Of a stretch of 64,000 bases of DNA, positions 1-11,249 are shown piece by piece. How positions within the stretch are numbered: the first letter of the stretch is position 1; the number at the start of each line of letters is the position of its first letter. The position numbers were made by a program, and so were the translations under genes. The DNA is from Mycobacterium spongiae (GTDB taxonomy: Bacteria; Actinomycetota; Actinomycetes; Mycobacteriales; Mycobacteriaceae): assembly GCF_018278905.1 (NCBI RefSeq), contig NZ_CP046600.1, forward strand, positions 1,674,001 to 1,738,000, written 5' to 3'. The notes below the pieces were generated by a model, which was not told the origin of the DNA, made no database searches, and was given only the letters and a program-made list of their open reading frames with translations.

Positions 1-1
1 A

Positions 2-2023
<2,022 letters not shown>

Positions 2024-2029
2024 TGAAGG

Positions 2030-2458
2030 ATGCCCCTATACCAATGCGTTGTCCCGACAGGATCGCTCAGCGCAGATACCCGCACCGAGCTGGCCGAAGC
2101 GATCACCGAAATCCATTCTTCCATCACGGGTGCGCCACGGGGATTCGTCAATGTGCTGTTCGTCGAGTACGAACCGGGGGCCTACTTCACTGCCGGTAAA
2201 CCCAACAGCTGCGCGGTGATCAACGGCAATATTCGCGCCGGTCGCGATCGCGAGACGCGCGCTCGACTGCTCACCGAGCTATCGCGATCCTGGGTGTCGA
2301 TCACTGGCCAGGACGCTCGCTCGCTCCTGATCGGCCTCAACGAGGTCGACCCGACCTCGATCATGGAAGCCGGGCTGATCATGCCGGCTCCGGGCGAGGA
2401 GACCGAGTGGCTGGAGAAAAACCAGCACGTGCTCGGCGAGCTGCTTGCCAGCCAGTAA
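2030..2458 (+). CDS. cis-CaaD-like tautomerase superfamily protein
   Basis: A 142-residue protein beginning Met-Pro, as in the tautomerase superfamily, where Pro1 becomes the catalytic N-terminus after Met removal. Counting Pro as 1, His28, Arg68/Arg71 (in NIRAGRDRE) and the Glu of IMEAG align with His28, Arg70/Arg73 and Glu114 of cis-3-chloroacrylic acid dehalogenase. The position of its Tyr103 appears to be Gly here. Length and the C-terminal PAPGEETEW block also fit that family. The substrate is unknown; a promiscuous tautomerase or hydratase is as likely as a dehalogenase. It follows ligA by 6 bp, which suggests cotranscription but gives no functional clue. I do not recall a gene at this position in H37Rv. 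Confidence 0.75.
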   Translation: MPLYQCVVPTGSLSADTRTELAEAITEIHSSITGAPRGFVNVLFVEYEPGAYFTAGKPNSCAVINGNIRAGRDRETRARLLTELSRSWVSITGQDARSLLIGLNEVDPTSIMEAGLIMPAPGEETEWLEKNQHVLGELLASQ

Positions 2459-2516
2459 GGGGCAGGCGCGGCGGGTGCCGAGATAGTGGCGGTCTGACGT
2501 GCAGGCCACCGCGCGG

Positions 2517-3209
2517 TCAACGCAGCATCGTCGCCACAATGCCGGCGAGATAGCCCAGCCGAGCCACCTCCGAGGGCCGGAATTCCGGGCCCGGGCGGCC
2601 CAGCACCACCGCGGTGTTCGGATCGCCCAACGGCGCCGCGGCCATGGTGGTGTCCATGTCGCGCAGCGCCCGTGGCACCCAATCGGCGGCGCCGTCCAAG
2701 GACGTGGCCCGCTGGATCGGCAGCCACGGGGCCGAGTCGGCCCGAGTTTCGGGTGCGCCCGGGCTACCTGCGAGCCGGTGCAGTTGTCCGTGTGCACTGC
2801 GGAGCACGGTGCACCAGCTGACTCGCAGGACCCGAGGGGCTTCGTCGGCGAGAACCTGCAGCCGAGACGCCGTGTCACCGGCCGCAGCGACATGGTCGAG
2901 AAGTTCCAACTCGCGGTGCGCCTCCAACAGGCCAGTGTGCGGGCGCACGCTGTCGACCCGGACCCCGGCCAGCGATTCGGCGGCGGTGATCAAGGTGTCG
3001 GGCATCGCCCCCGGAGGCAATTCGATCACCAGATCGTCGATCGCGTAGCCCGGGCCGCGGTCGATCACATCCAACGACAGGATGTCGGCGCCCACCGAAC
3101 CCAGCGCGACCGCCAGCGACCCCAGGCTGCCTGGCTGGTCGACCAACTGGATGCGCAACAGATAGGAAGGCACGGCCAACACTGTCGCACAGGGTTGCCC
3201 GCGGGGCAT
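2517..3209 (-). CDS. ACT-domain protein (Rv3013-like)
   Basis: A 230-residue protein with an N-terminal ACT domain ([20 protein letters not shown]), a small-molecule-binding fold usually responding to amino acids. A second, weaker ACT-like or regulatory half follows, and the C-terminal third contains a GAF-like stretch ([19 protein letters not shown]). Matches the conserved mycobacterial protein Rv3013. It is divergent from gatC and convergent with the tautomerase gene. The start is uncertain: in-frame GTG codons 9 and 12 residues after the first Met, just before PSYLL, would give a protein closer to the length I recall for the homologue (about 218 aa). The ligand and target are unknown. Confidence 0.8.
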   Translation of the reverse strand: MPRGQPCATVLAVPSYLLRIQLVDQPGSLGSLAVALGSVGADILSLDVIDRGPGYAIDDLVIELPPGAMPDTLITAAESLAGVRVDSVRPHTGLLEAHRELELLDHVAAAGDTASRLQVLADEAPRVLRVSWCTVLRSAHGQLHRLAGSPGAPETRADSAPWLPIQRATSLDGAADWVPRALRDMDTTMAAAPLGDPNTAVVLGRPGPEFRPSEVARLGYLAGIVATMLR

Positions 3210-3281
3210 TTCGGCAGGCTGGAGGTGCCGGTAGGGCAGCCCTGGGTCGGGCCGCTCGGAAGCTATTGGGTCGCCGGGGGT

Positions 3282-3287
3282 TAGGCT
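3282..3287 (+). promoter_or_regulatory. -10 element of gatC (probable leaderless start)
   Basis: TAGGCT lies 8 nt before the gatC GTG, so transcription would begin at or within a base or two of the start codon. No Shine-Dalgarno sequence is visible in the intervening bases. Confidence 0.5.
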
Positions 3288-3295
3288 TTTCGCTC

Positions 3296-3595
3296 GTGTC
3301 CCAGATCTCCCGCGACGAGGTGGCCCATCTGGCCCGGTTGGCCCGTCTTGCGCTGACCGACACCGAGCTCGACAGCTTCGCTGGCCAACTGGACGCCATC
3401 CTGACCCACGTCAGCCAGATCCAGGCCGTCGACGTCACCGGTGTGGAAGCCACCGACAATCCGCTCAAAGACGTCAACGTCATGCGCCCGGACGAGACCG
3501 TGGCGTGCCTGACCCAGCAGCAAGCGCTCGCCGAGGCCCCGGCAGTTGCTGACGGCCGGTTTGCGGTCCCGCAAATCCTCGGGGAGAGCCAGTGA
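3296..3595 (+). CDS. gatC: Asp/Glu-tRNA amidotransferase subunit C
   Basis: Small stabilising subunit of the GatCAB amidotransferase, which converts Glu-tRNA(Gln) and Asp-tRNA(Asn) to the correct amide forms. The GTG start gives 99 residues beginning [20 protein letters not shown], the usual GatC opening, and the usual mycobacterial length. An upstream in-frame ATG at 3266 is rejected because the -10 hexamer falls after it and family homology begins at the GTG. The stop overlaps the gatA start by four bases (GTGA), indicating translational coupling with the catalytic subunit. Confidence 0.96.
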   Translation: MSQISRDEVAHLARLARLALTDTELDSFAGQLDAILTHVSQIQAVDVTGVEATDNPLKDVNVMRPDETVACLTQQQALAEAPAVADGRFAVPQILGESQ

Positions 3596-5073
3596 CGGAC
3601 GTCATCCGATCCGACGCTGCGACGTTGGCGGCCATGATCGCCAACAAAGAGCTGTCCGCCGTTGAGCTCACCCAGGCTTGCCTGGACCAGATCGCGGCGA
3701 CCGACGACACCTACCGGTCCTTCCTGCACGTGGCCGCGGAGGAGGCGTTGTCGGCGGCGACCGCCGTGGACGCGGCGCTGGCGGCCGGCGAACCCGCGCC
3801 CTCGGCGCTGGCCGGGGTTCCGCTTGCGCTCAAGGACGTCTTCACCACGGTCGACATGCCGACCACGTGCGGGTCGAAGATCCTCGAGGGCTGGCGCTCC
3901 CCGTATGACGCCACCGTGACCGCGAGGCTGCGGGCAGCGGGGATTCCGATCCTGGGCAAGACCAACATGGACGAGTTCGCCATGGGCTCGTCAACGGAGA
4001 ACTCGGCATTCGGCCCGACCCGCAACCCCTGGAATATCGACCGGGTACCGGGGGGCTCGGGCGGCGGCAGCGCAGCAGCCCTGGCCGCTTTCCAGGCACC
4101 GCTGGCCATCGGATCCGACACCGGCGGTTCCATCCGCCAACCGGCCGCGCTGACCGCTACCGTCGGTGTCAAACCCACCTACGGCACGGTGTCGCGCTAC
4201 GGTCTGGTGGCGTGCGCGTCGTCATTGGATCAAGGGGGCCCTTGTGGGCGCACGGTCCTGGACACCGCACTGCTGCACCACGTGATCGCTGGTCACGATC
4301 CGCGCGACTCCACGTCCGTGGAGGTCGCGGTGCCCGACGTGGTCGGGGCCGCCAAAGCCGGTGCGGCCGGGAATCTGCGCGGTGTGCGCATCGGGGTGGT
4401 GAAGCAGCTGCGGGGTGAGGGGTACCAGCCCGGCGTGCTGGCGTCGTTTGAGGCCGCCGTCGAACAGCTGACCGCGTTGGGTGCTGACGTGAGCGAAGTC
4501 GACTGCCCGCATTTCGACCACGCGCTGGCCGCCTACTACCTCATTCTCCCTTCGGAGGTGTCGAGCAACCTGGCGCGCTTCGATGCGATGCGCTACGGCC
4601 TGCGGGTCGGCGACGACGGCACACACAGCGCCGAAGAAGTGATGGCCATGACCCGGGCTGCCGGGTTTGGTCCCGAGGTCAAGCGGCGCATCATGATCGG
4701 CACGTACGCGTTGTCGGCGGGCTACTACGACGCCTACTACAACCAGGCGCAGAAGGTCCGCACGCTGATTGCCCGCGATCTCGACGAGGCCTACCGATCC
4801 GTCGACGTGTTGGTGTCGCCGGCGACCCCGACGACCGCGTTCGCGCTGGGGGAGAAGGTCGACGATCCGCTGGCGATGTATCTATTCGACCTGTGCACGC
4901 TGCCGCTCAATCTTGCCGGCCACTGCGGGATGTCGGTGCCGTCGGGGCTGTCGCCGGACGACAACCTGCCCGTGGGCATGCAGATCATGGCGCCTGCGCT
5001 GGCCGATGACCGGCTCTACCGGGTGGGAGCCGCCTACGAGGCCGCCCGGGGCCCTTTGCCGAGCGCCATCTAG
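3592..5073 (+). CDS. gatA: Asp/Glu-tRNA amidotransferase subunit A
   Basis: Amidase subunit of GatCAB. It releases ammonia from glutamine, which is channelled to GatB. At 493 residues it has the amidase-signature Lys-cisSer-Ser triad: Lys in LALKDVF, the GGSGGGSAA loop, and the nucleophile in [10 protein letters not shown]. The GTG start overlaps the gatC stop. pfkA and gatB follow on the same strand, so one transcript may carry all three subunits with the phosphofructokinase gene between them, the same order as I recall in M. tuberculosis. Confidence 0.97.
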   Translation: MTDVIRSDAATLAAMIANKELSAVELTQACLDQIAATDDTYRSFLHVAAEEALSAATAVDAALAAGEPAPSALAGVPLALKDVFTTVDMPTTCGSKILEGWRSPYDATVTARLRAAGIPILGKTNMDEFAMGSSTENSAFGPTRNPWNIDRVPGGSGGGSAAALAAFQAPLAIGSDTGGSIRQPAALTATVGVKPTYGTVSRYGLVACASSLDQGGPCGRTVLDTALLHHVIAGHDPRDSTSVEVAVPDVVGAAKAGAAGNLRGVRIGVVKQLRGEGYQPGVLASFEAAVEQLTALGADVSEVDCPHFDHALAAYYLILPSEVSSNLARFDAMRYGLRVGDDGTHSAEEVMAMTRAAGFGPEVKRRIMIGTYALSAGYYDAYYNQAQKVRTLIARDLDEAYRSVDVLVSPATPTTAFALGEKVDDPLAMYLFDLCTLPLNLAGHCGMSVPSGLSPDDNLPVGMQIMAPALADDRLYRVGAAYEAARGPLPSAI

Positions 5074-5153
5074 CGCCGGCACCGCACGCGGCCGGAGGAC
5101 GCGATTCTGTGTCTGCTCGCGTCATCGACCGGGGCACAGGGCAAGATGAAGGC

Positions 5154-6185
5154 ATGCGGATCGGAGTTCTCACCGGAGGTGGCGACTGCCCAGGGCTCAA
5201 TGCGGTTATCCGGGCGGTGGTGCGCACCTGTGACGCCCGGTATGGCTCGTCGGTGGTGGGATTCCAAGACGGATGGCGCGGGTTGCTGGAAAACCGGCGC
5301 CTGCAGCTGCGCAACGACGACCGCAACGACCGGCTGCTGGCCAAAGGCGGAACGATGCTGGGCACTGCCCGGGTACATCCCGACAAGCTGAAGGCCGGTT
5401 TGCCGCACATCAAGCAGACCCTGGACGACAACGGCATCGACGTGCTCATCCCGATTGGCGGCGAGGGCACGTTGACGGCCGCGCATTGGCTGTCGGAGGA
5501 GAACGTTCCCGTGGTCGGCGTGCCGAAGACCATCGACAACGACATCGACTGCACCGACGTGACTTTCGGCCATGACACCGCCCTGACCGTGGCCACCGAC
5601 GCGATCGATCGGCTGCACAGCACCGCTGAATCCCATCAACGGGTGATGCTGGTGGAGGTGATGGGCCGTCACTCCGGCTGGATCGCCCTGAACGCGGGGT
5701 TGGCGTCTGGCGCTCACATGACCCTGATTCCGGAACAGCCCTACGATATCGAGGAGGTGTGCCGGCTCGTCAAACGGCGTTTTCAGCGCGGTGATTCCCA
5801 CTTCATTTGCGTGGTCGCGGAGGGCGCCAAGCCGATCGCGGGGTCAATGCAGTTGCGCGAAGGCGGGATTGACGAGTTCGGCCATGAGCGTTTCACCGGT
5901 GTCGCGGCCCAGCTGGGCTTTGAGGTGGAAAAGCGCATCAACAAGGACGTCCGGGTGACTGTGCTCGGCCATGTCCAGCGGGGCGGCACCCCGACGGCCT
6001 TCGACAGGGTGCTAGCCACACGATTTGGGGTCAACGCCGCCGACGCCGCGCACGCGGGTGAGTACGGGCAGATGGTCTCGCTACGCGGCCAGGACATCGG
6101 GCGGGTTGCGTTGGCCGATGCAGTGCGCCAGCTCAAACTGGTGCCCGAAAGCCGCTATGACGACGCCGCGGCCTTCTTCGGATAG
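5154..6185 (+). CDS. pfkA: 6-phosphofructokinase
   Basis: Phosphorylates fructose 6-phosphate to the 1,6-bisphosphate, the committed step of glycolysis. The 343-residue protein starts [20 protein letters not shown], the nucleotide-binding start of group A PFKs. The PKTIDNDI motif carries the catalytic Asp, and GRHSGWIA and [13 protein letters not shown] follow. A frame extension to a GTG 15 codons upstream is possible, but homology and a GAAGG Shine-Dalgarno-like run support this ATG. The GGDGT/GGEGT position reads GGEGT, which may matter for phosphate-donor preference (ATP or PPi), but this cannot be settled by eye. Confidence 0.95.
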   Translation: MRIGVLTGGGDCPGLNAVIRAVVRTCDARYGSSVVGFQDGWRGLLENRRLQLRNDDRNDRLLAKGGTMLGTARVHPDKLKAGLPHIKQTLDDNGIDVLIPIGGEGTLTAAHWLSEENVPVVGVPKTIDNDIDCTDVTFGHDTALTVATDAIDRLHSTAESHQRVMLVEVMGRHSGWIALNAGLASGAHMTLIPEQPYDIEEVCRLVKRRFQRGDSHFICVVAEGAKPIAGSMQLREGGIDEFGHERFTGVAAQLGFEVEKRINKDVRVTVLGHVQRGGTPTAFDRVLATRFGVNAADAAHAGEYGQMVSLRGQDIGRVALADAVRQLKLVPESRYDDAAAFFG

Positions 6186-6236
6186 GTCGCTTGCCTTCGG
6201 CTCTCGCCCGCACCACGTCGAGAGCACCGCCCCTAC

Positions 6237-6242
6237 TACGAT
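6237..6242 (+). promoter_or_regulatory. -10 element of gatB (probable leaderless start)
   Basis: TACGAT sits 7 nt before the gatB ATG, the spacing expected for a transcript starting at the ATG itself. gatB could therefore be made both from its own promoter and from the upstream gatC-gatA-pfkA transcript. Confidence 0.45.
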
Positions 6243-6249
6243 CGAGCCC

Positions 6250-7779
6250 ATGACTGTTGCGACCGGGGTGCCCAGAGCTTTCGGGGCTGACCTTTTGCAG
6301 TACGACGACGTCGTCGCGCGTTTTGATCCAGTGCTGGGGCTAGAGGTACACGTTGAACTATCCACCGCGACGAAGATGTTCTGCGGCTGCGCGACGACCT
6401 TCGGCGCTGAGCCCAACACTCAGGTATGCCCAGTATGTCTGGGGCTGCCGGGGTCGCTGCCGGTCGTCAACCGGGCCGCGGTGGAGTCGGCGATCCGTAT
6501 CGGGCTGGCGTTGAATTGCGAGATCGTGCCGTGGTGCCGGTTCGCCCGGAAGAACTACTACTACCCGGACATGCCCAAGAACTACCAGATTTCGCAGTAC
6601 GACGAGCCGATCGCGATCAACGGTTACCTTGACGCGCCGCTCGAAGACGGCACCACGTGGCGGGTGGAGATCGAGCGTGCGCACATGGAGGAGGACACCG
6701 GCAAGCTCACGCATATCGGCAGCGAGACCGGTCGCATCCACGGTGCGACGACGTCACTGATCGATTACAACCGCGCCGGTGTGCCCCTGATCGAGATCGT
6801 CACCAAGCCCATTGAGGGGGCTGGTGCTGCCGCACCCCAGATCGCGCGGGCTTACGTGACGGCGTTGCGAGACCTGTTGCGCGCGCTGGATGTGTCCGAC
6901 GTGCGGATGGACCAGGGCTCGATGCGCTGCGACGCGAACGTCTCACTGAAGCCAACCGGGACAGCCGAATTCGGCACGCGCACCGAGACGAAGAACGTTA
7001 ACTCGCTGAAAAGCGTTGAAGTCGCCGTTCGTTACGAAATGCAGCGGCAGGGCGCAACCCTGGTGGCCGGTGGCGAGATAACCCAGGAGACCAGGCACTT
7101 TCACGAGTCCGGGTACACCAGCGCAGGACGGGCCAAGGAAACCGCGCAGGATTATCGGTATTTCCCCGAGCCGGATCTGGAGCCCATTGCTCCCGCACGG
7201 GAGCTGGTCGAGCAGCTGCGCCAGACCATTCCCGAGCTACCGTGGTTGAGCCGCAAGAAGATTCAGCAAGAATGGGGCATTTCCGACGAGGTGATGCGCG
7301 ATCTCGTCAACGCCGGCGCCGTCGAGTTGGTCGCTGCCACGATCGAGCACGGTGCGGCCAGCAAGGACGCCCGTTCCTGGTGGGGAAACTACCTGGTGCA
7401 GAAGGCCAACGAGGCCGGTGTGCCCCTCGGCGAACTGGCCATCACCCCTGCCCAGGTCGCCGCGGTCGTGGCATTGGTCGACGAGGGCAAGCTGTCCAAC
7501 AAATTGGCCCGCCAGGTCGTAGAGGGGGTGTTGGCCGGCGAAGGCGAACCCGAGCAGGTGATGACCACGCGCGGGTTGGCGTTGGTCCGCGACGACTCGC
7601 TGACCCAGGCTGCCGTTGACGAGGCCCTGGCGGCTAATCCCGATGTGGCGGAAAAGATTCGCGGTGGCAAGGTGGCCGCGGCGGGCGCAATCGTGGGCGC
7701 GGTGATGAAAGCCACTCGCGGCCAGGCCGACGCGGCGCGGGTTCGTGAACTTGTCCTGGCGGCCTGCGGGCAGGGCTAG
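6250..7779 (+). CDS. gatB: Asp/Glu-tRNA amidotransferase subunit B
   Basis: Phosphorylates the side chain of mischarged Glu-tRNA(Gln)/Asp-tRNA(Asn) and receives ammonia from GatA. It has 509 residues from the ATG preceded by the TACGAT box. GatB hallmarks are present: GLEVHVEL, the Cys-rich CGC...[12 protein letters not shown] segment, [28 protein letters not shown], and a C-terminal tRNA-binding YqeY-like tail ending in the [16 protein letters not shown] block. The longer open frame upstream runs through the end of pfkA and lacks homology. It completes the GatCAB set in this window; mycobacteria lack a glutaminyl-tRNA synthetase, so the set is expected to be essential. Confidence 0.97.
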   Translation: MTVATGVPRAFGADLLQYDDVVARFDPVLGLEVHVELSTATKMFCGCATTFGAEPNTQVCPVCLGLPGSLPVVNRAAVESAIRIGLALNCEIVPWCRFARKNYYYPDMPKNYQISQYDEPIAINGYLDAPLEDGTTWRVEIERAHMEEDTGKLTHIGSETGRIHGATTSLIDYNRAGVPLIEIVTKPIEGAGAAAPQIARAYVTALRDLLRALDVSDVRMDQGSMRCDANVSLKPTGTAEFGTRTETKNVNSLKSVEVAVRYEMQRQGATLVAGGEITQETRHFHESGYTSAGRAKETAQDYRYFPEPDLEPIAPARELVEQLRQTIPELPWLSRKKIQQEWGISDEVMRDLVNAGAVELVAATIEHGAASKDARSWWGNYLVQKANEAGVPLGELAITPAQVAAVVALVDEGKLSNKLARQVVEGVLAGEGEPEQVMTTRGLALVRDDSLTQAAVDEALAANPDVAEKIRGGKVAAAGAIVGAVMKATRGQADAARVRELVLAACGQG

Positions 7780-7857
7780 CGAGTCGTGGCCGCGCGTCCC
7801 CGCTGACGGTGTACGGCACCGTCTTGTTGCCGGTGGCGCAGCTCGCCGATCGATAGC

Positions 7858-7874
7858 TCGGAAATAGTTTCCGA
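7858..7874. promoter_or_regulatory. Perfect inverted repeat (operator candidate)
   Basis: TCGGAAATAGTTTCCGA has perfect 7-bp arms around a TAG centre and lies 28 bp before the flavin-reductase gene. TAGTTT inside it could serve as a -10 element, so a protein bound here could block transcription. No local regulator gene points to an owner. Confidence 0.4.
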
Positions 7875-7902
7875 ATCCGTCGCGCGCATCCATGATGGTG
7901 GT

Positions 7903-8475
7903 GTGGACGACGAATCGTTCGATCAGTGGATGGGGATGCTCGACTATCCGGTGTTCGTGGTAACAACTCAGGCCGACGGGCGCCCATCGGGTTGTCTGGT
8001 CAGCTTGACGAGTCAAACCAGTGTGCAACCACCAAGTTTTCTGGTCAGTATCCCCAGGAGCAACCCAACCTGCGAAGTAGTGATCGCATGCGAATACGTC
8101 GCGGTGCATGTACTGGCGCGGAGCAATCAGGTCCTCGCCAAACTGTTCCTCAGTCAGACCAGTGATGAGGATGAGCGGGATAAATTCGAGCGTTGCTCAT
8201 GGCGCAGCGGACCAGCAGGTATGCCGATTCTCGATGATGCGGTCGCGTGGTTCGTCGGCCGGATGGCGAGTTGGACCGAAGTCGGCGATCATGTGGCTTA
8301 CCTGCTGGAGCCGGTTGCGGTGTGGGCTCCCGAGTGCACCGAAGACCTGCTTTATCTCTCCGATATCGACGACCTCGAACCCGGCCAGGAGTCCGACAGT
8401 GCGGTTTCGCCTTTCCGGCCACGCGATGAGCCCCGCCGATACGGTGTCCCGCGCTTTACGCTCGACGGCTTCTGA
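7903..8475 (+). CDS. Flavin reductase-like FMN-binding oxidoreductase (Rv3007c-like)
   Basis: A 190-residue protein of the flavin-reductase-like (split-barrel, FMN-binding) family. The opening YPVFVVTTQADGRPSGCLVS, the SFLVSIPRSNPTCEVV stretch and the FERCSW region match small-component flavin reductases and the mycobacterial protein Rv3007c. Such proteins supply reduced flavin to a monooxygenase or act on their own substrate; no partner lies nearby. The start is a GTG; ATGs just upstream are out of frame. A perfect palindrome precedes it and may be its operator. The exact reaction is unknown. Confidence 0.8.
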   Translation: MDDESFDQWMGMLDYPVFVVTTQADGRPSGCLVSLTSQTSVQPPSFLVSIPRSNPTCEVVIACEYVAVHVLARSNQVLAKLFLSQTSDEDERDKFERCSWRSGPAGMPILDDAVAWFVGRMASWTEVGDHVAYLLEPVAVWAPECTEDLLYLSDIDDLEPGQESDSAVSPFRPRDEPRRYGVPRFTLDGF

Positions 8476-8520
8476 CCTGCTCGTCAGCCAGTGGGATCGG
8501 CGTTCGCGCCCGCGCCCCGC

Positions 8521-9642
8521 CTAGGTCTTGTCGTCGTTGTTGCGTGGGAAACCGCCACCTTGCGGGAACAACGGGAACACCACATCGTCGAGTTTCTCCG
8601 CGTCACCAGCGGTCCTGTTGACGGTCGCGCCCCAGACGTTGCCGTCGGGCGACATCCGCAGTGCCCACGCATGGGCATGGGTGTCCTTCCGGACGACGTC
8701 GGGCTCGCCGGTGACCGCACCGGTTGACGCCGCCAGCCGCACCGCCACCGTCAGTTTGGTGTTGATCAGGTTGACCAGCACGGTGCCGTCCATGGCCGCG
8801 CACCCGGCCACGCCGGGCTTATCCGGCCAGGTCCAGACCGTGGATACCTCGGACTTGCGGGTGATGCGCTGCAACCGGTCCGCGGTGGGAGTGCGGTCGG
8901 CGACATACAGCGAGCCGTCGACGGGATCGATGCACATGCCGCCACCTGAGCCGATGCCGCTGAGCGCGGTGGTCGGCGGTGCCTGACCGATGGTGGTGGG
9001 CTGTTCGATTCGCAGCACCTTGCCGGCCAGCGAATTGGGATCGGCCGCCAGCGCCGGGTCACCGGCATCCCCGGTGAGCACGACGAGGGTCGTGGGACTG
9101 GTGAAGATCAGCGCTCCGGTGTTCCCGGTAGCACCTTTGGGGATTCCCGTCAGAATGTCCTTGGGGATGTCGCCGTCGGCAACGCGGACGATCCGGTTGT
9201 CCGTGGGCGTGCTGATGTAGGCATACATCAGCCGGTCTTGCGAGTAGGTGGGCGACAACACGATATCCATCAGGCCACCGTCACCGGCCGGGTCGACCGG
9301 GATGACCATCTTCACCTTCGGCTCGGCATTGATTGCGATTTCTTTGACCGCACCGGTGAGCCGTTCAGCGACCAAAGCGGTTTTGCTGTCGATGCCCATG
9401 ATCAAGCCGCTGGTGCTCTCCAGACAGCCCTGCATGACCCCCGGCGCCGGGCACTCCTTGGGGAACGGTGTCGGCGGCAGCGGTGGTGGTGGGGGAGGCG
9501 TCGAGCTCGGCAGGGGCCGAAGGTCGGGGTTGGTGGTGAACGGCTGGGACTGCGCGTCGTTGAACCGTGCGCAGCCGCTGGCCAACAGCACCGCTGCGCA
9601 CAGCGCCGCGAGCCCGCACCGAACCGACTGCCGCATCCGCAT
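8521..9642 (-). CDS. lppZ: Lipoprotein LppZ, beta-propeller fold
   Basis: Exported lipoprotein of 373 residues. A basic N-terminus and hydrophobic core end in the lipobox LASGC (Cys24), followed by a Pro-rich linker (PSSTPPPPPPLPPTPFP) and a sorbosone/glucose-dehydrogenase-like beta-propeller with repeated SP-x-G and DPVDGSLYVADR motifs. A TAGCCT hexamer 7 nt before the ATG decides the start and suggests a leaderless message. The closest recalled match is LppZ (Rv3006), nearly identical at the C-terminus. The enzymatic function is unproven. It is divergent from the DoxX gene. Confidence 0.9.
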   Translation of the reverse strand: MRMRQSVRCGLAALCAAVLLASGCARFNDAQSQPFTTNPDLRPLPSSTPPPPPPLPPTPFPKECPAPGVMQGCLESTSGLIMGIDSKTALVAERLTGAVKEIAINAEPKVKMVIPVDPAGDGGLMDIVLSPTYSQDRLMYAYISTPTDNRIVRVADGDIPKDILTGIPKGATGNTGALIFTSPTTLVVLTGDAGDPALAADPNSLAGKVLRIEQPTTIGQAPPTTALSGIGSGGGMCIDPVDGSLYVADRTPTADRLQRITRKSEVSTVWTWPDKPGVAGCAAMDGTVLVNLINTKLTVAVRLAASTGAVTGEPDVVRKDTHAHAWALRMSPDGNVWGATVNRTAGDAEKLDDVVFPLFPQGGGFPRNNDDKT

Positions 9643-9649
9643 GATCGAC

Positions 9650-9655
9650 AGGCTA
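9650..9655 (-). promoter_or_regulatory. -10 element of lppZ (probable leaderless start)
   Basis: Read on the minus strand, TAGCCT lies 7 nt before the lppZ ATG. It supports the shorter start over a frame extension of 21 codons. Confidence 0.5.
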
Positions 9656-9789
9656 CGGACACCGCAGGCACCGCCGCCACATGCCCGCCCCGCGGGTCGC
9701 CCCACCCGAGCGGGGAGTGGTCGCGGGTCAACTGCGGATTTGCCCGGCGAAAGCGCCGCTCAAATCCCCAATTCAGATGCAAATGCCCT

Positions 9790-9795
9790 TACCCT
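9790..9795 (+). promoter_or_regulatory. -10 element of the DoxX gene (probable leaderless start)
   Basis: TACCCT lies 7 nt before the GTG start. With the lppZ box on the other strand it forms a compact divergent promoter region. Confidence 0.5.
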
Positions 9796-9802
9796 GGCAG
9801 GC

Positions 9803-10648
9803 GTGACCAGTCAAACGCATGACTCACATTGGCGACGCCCGGACGATTCCTCCCAGCCAGCGCCCGGGCGGCCCGTCTCGGCAAGCCTGGTCGACCCCGA
9901 AGACGACCTGCCCCCCGCCACGTACTCGGGCGACTTTGGCAGCGGTACCACCACCGTCATCCCGCCGTACGACACCGGAACCCAGGGGCTCACCAACTCG
10001 GGATACAACCTGATGGAGTCCCCGGACGCGTTGCCCTACGTTCAGCCGGAGCCGGCGCGGCAATTGGCGGTCGGTCCCACCGAGGTCGACATGGACGAGG
10101 ACAGCGAGCGGGTGCGCGCCGCGCGACGCCGCGGTACGCAGAATCTTGGCCTGCTGATATTGCGTGCCGGACTGGGGGCCGTGCTGGTCGCCCACGGGCT
10201 GCAAAAACTGTTCGGCTGGTGGAGCGGCCAGGGCTTGACCGGGTTCAAGAATTCGTTGTCGGACGTTGGCTACCAGCACGCCGACATCCTCGCCTACGTG
10301 AGCGCCGGCGGCGAGATCGTCGCGGGGGTGCTCCTTGTCCTGGGGTTGTTCACTCCGCTGGCCGCCGCGGGTGCGCTGGCCTTCCTGATCAACGGGCTGC
10401 TCGCCACGCTGTCGGCACAGCAGTCGCAGGCCTTCTCATACTTCTTGCCCGACGGGCACGAATACCAGATCACCCTCGTCGTCATGGCGATCGCGATTAT
10501 CCTGACCGGTCCTGGCCGCTACGGCCTCGATGCGGGCCGGGGCTGGTCGCATCGACCGTTCATCGGATCGTTCGTCGCACTGCTCAGCGGCATCGCCGTC
10601 GGTGTTGGCGTATGGGTGCTACTCAACGGCGTTAATCCGCTCGCATGA
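9803..10648 (+). CDS. DoxX family membrane protein (Rv3005c-like)
   Basis: A 281-residue protein: a hydrophilic N-terminal 115 residues with no signal peptide, then about four membrane helices (GLLILRAGLGAVLVAHGLQK onward) of the DoxX family. In M. tuberculosis the homologue DoxX forms a membrane-associated oxidoreductase complex with SodA and SseA that protects against oxidative and thiol stress; a similar role is inferred here. The GTG start is chosen by homology (MTSQTxDSHWRRPDDSSQ) and the -10 hexamer just upstream. The frame stays open for a further 185 codons upstream, but that part is antisense to lppZ. Confidence 0.88.
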   Translation: MTSQTHDSHWRRPDDSSQPAPGRPVSASLVDPEDDLPPATYSGDFGSGTTTVIPPYDTGTQGLTNSGYNLMESPDALPYVQPEPARQLAVGPTEVDMDEDSERVRAARRRGTQNLGLLILRAGLGAVLVAHGLQKLFGWWSGQGLTGFKNSLSDVGYQHADILAYVSAGGEIVAGVLLVLGLFTPLAAAGALAFLINGLLATLSAQQSQAFSYFLPDGHEYQITLVVMAIAIILTGPGRYGLDAGRGWSHRPFIGSFVALLSGIAVGVGVWVLLNGVNPLA

Positions 10649-10671
10649 CGTTCTTCGGCGGTATGGGTTTT

Positions 10672-11073
10672 TCAGCGATATGGATTAGGAACACGCCCAC
10701 GGCTGGCTTCGGTCAGCTGCGGCAGCGTCGCGAAGGTCACTGCGGGTAGGCGCAGTTCCACACCGCTCTTGAGCTGGGCACGCGCCCAGGACCCTCTGCT
10801 GAACCTCAGCCCGTCGATGTCATCCCAGCGCACCGCTCGGCTGCTTAGCAGGGTTCGGACGGTCACGCCGCGGTCGTCGGCGACCGTGCGTAGCCGCACG
10901 ATCAATGTCGACAACATCACCGGAATGATCAGCAGCAGGGCGCTTACCGGCCAGATCAGCACCGGCACCATCAGGCCCAGGACAACGAAGCCGACCGCGA
11001 AGTGCGCCATCGGTGACACCTTGATCACGACCGGCGACTCGGCAGGTCTGGGAGCAGCGGAACCAGTAGCCAC
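10672..11073 (-). CDS. cfp6: Cfp6-like PH-domain membrane protein (Rv3004-like)
   Basis: A short protein with two adjacent hydrophobic helices (roughly residues 23-55) followed by a soluble bacterial PH-like half containing VRWDDIDGLRF and RGSWARAQLKSG. It matches M. tuberculosis Cfp6 (Rv3004), first found in culture filtrate although the sequence looks membrane-anchored. The start is uncertain: the GTG used here gives 133 residues, while an internal ATG (MAHFAVGF) gives 112, the length I recall for Cfp6. It is convergent with the DoxX gene, 23 bp apart. Function unknown. Confidence 0.78.
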   Translation of the reverse strand: MATGSAAPRPAESPVVIKVSPMAHFAVGFVVLGLMVPVLIWPVSALLLIIPVMLSTLIVRLRTVADDRGVTVRTLLSSRAVRWDDIDGLRFSRGSWARAQLKSGVELRLPAVTFATLPQLTEASRGRVPNPYR

Positions 11074-11127
11074 TCCGTCATCATTTCATCCGTGGGTCAA
11101 TCTCAGCTTCCGCCGGTGCCACCGGAT

Positions 11128-11157
11128 TTGACGGTTCAGCAGTGCGAAGACTACCGT
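11128..11157 (+). promoter_or_regulatory. Probable promoter of the ilvBNC leader transcript
   Basis: TTGACG (11128-11133) and TACCGT (11152-11157) are separated by 18 bp, fitting a SigA-type promoter. Start would be near 11164, upstream of the leader ORF and attenuator. The alternative -10 TACGCT at 11160 lacks a well-spaced -35. Confidence 0.4.
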
Positions 11158-11189
11158 CGTACGCTATGGATACCGCCGGAAAGCCCGGA

Positions 11190-11225
11190 GTGCTTGTAGT
11201 AATTAGTCGGCGCGTTGGTGCCTGA
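11190..11225 (+). CDS. Branched-chain leader peptide MLVVISRRVGA
   Basis: An 11-codon ORF with a GTG start and TGA stop, whose codons 2-5 are Leu-Val-Val-Ile, with a further Val at codon 9. A purine-rich run (GGAAAGCCCGGA) precedes it. It lies between the probable promoter and an intrinsic terminator in front of ilvB1. Ribosome stalling at these codons under branched-chain amino acid shortage is the expected control, as for the ilvBNC leader of Corynebacterium glutamicum. It is too short for gene finders, so this call rests on codon content and context. Confidence 0.65.
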   Translation: MLVVISRRVGA

Positions 11226-11249
11226 CTAGCCCAATCAAGCATCAACGCG
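11211..11249 (+). promoter_or_regulatory. Leader RNA helix preceding the ilvB1 terminator
   Basis: CGCGTTGGTGC (11211-11221) pairs with GCATCAACGCG (11239-11249) over 11 bp with one G-U pair. The 5' arm overlaps the end of the leader peptide, so a ribosome reaching its stop codon would cover it. This is the kind of coupling used in attenuation. Confidence 0.5.

Noticed and set aside
2030..2458. Calling the tautomerase a haloacrylate-degrading enzyme
   Set aside because: One catalytic residue is missing and no catabolic genes lie nearby, so only family membership is supported.
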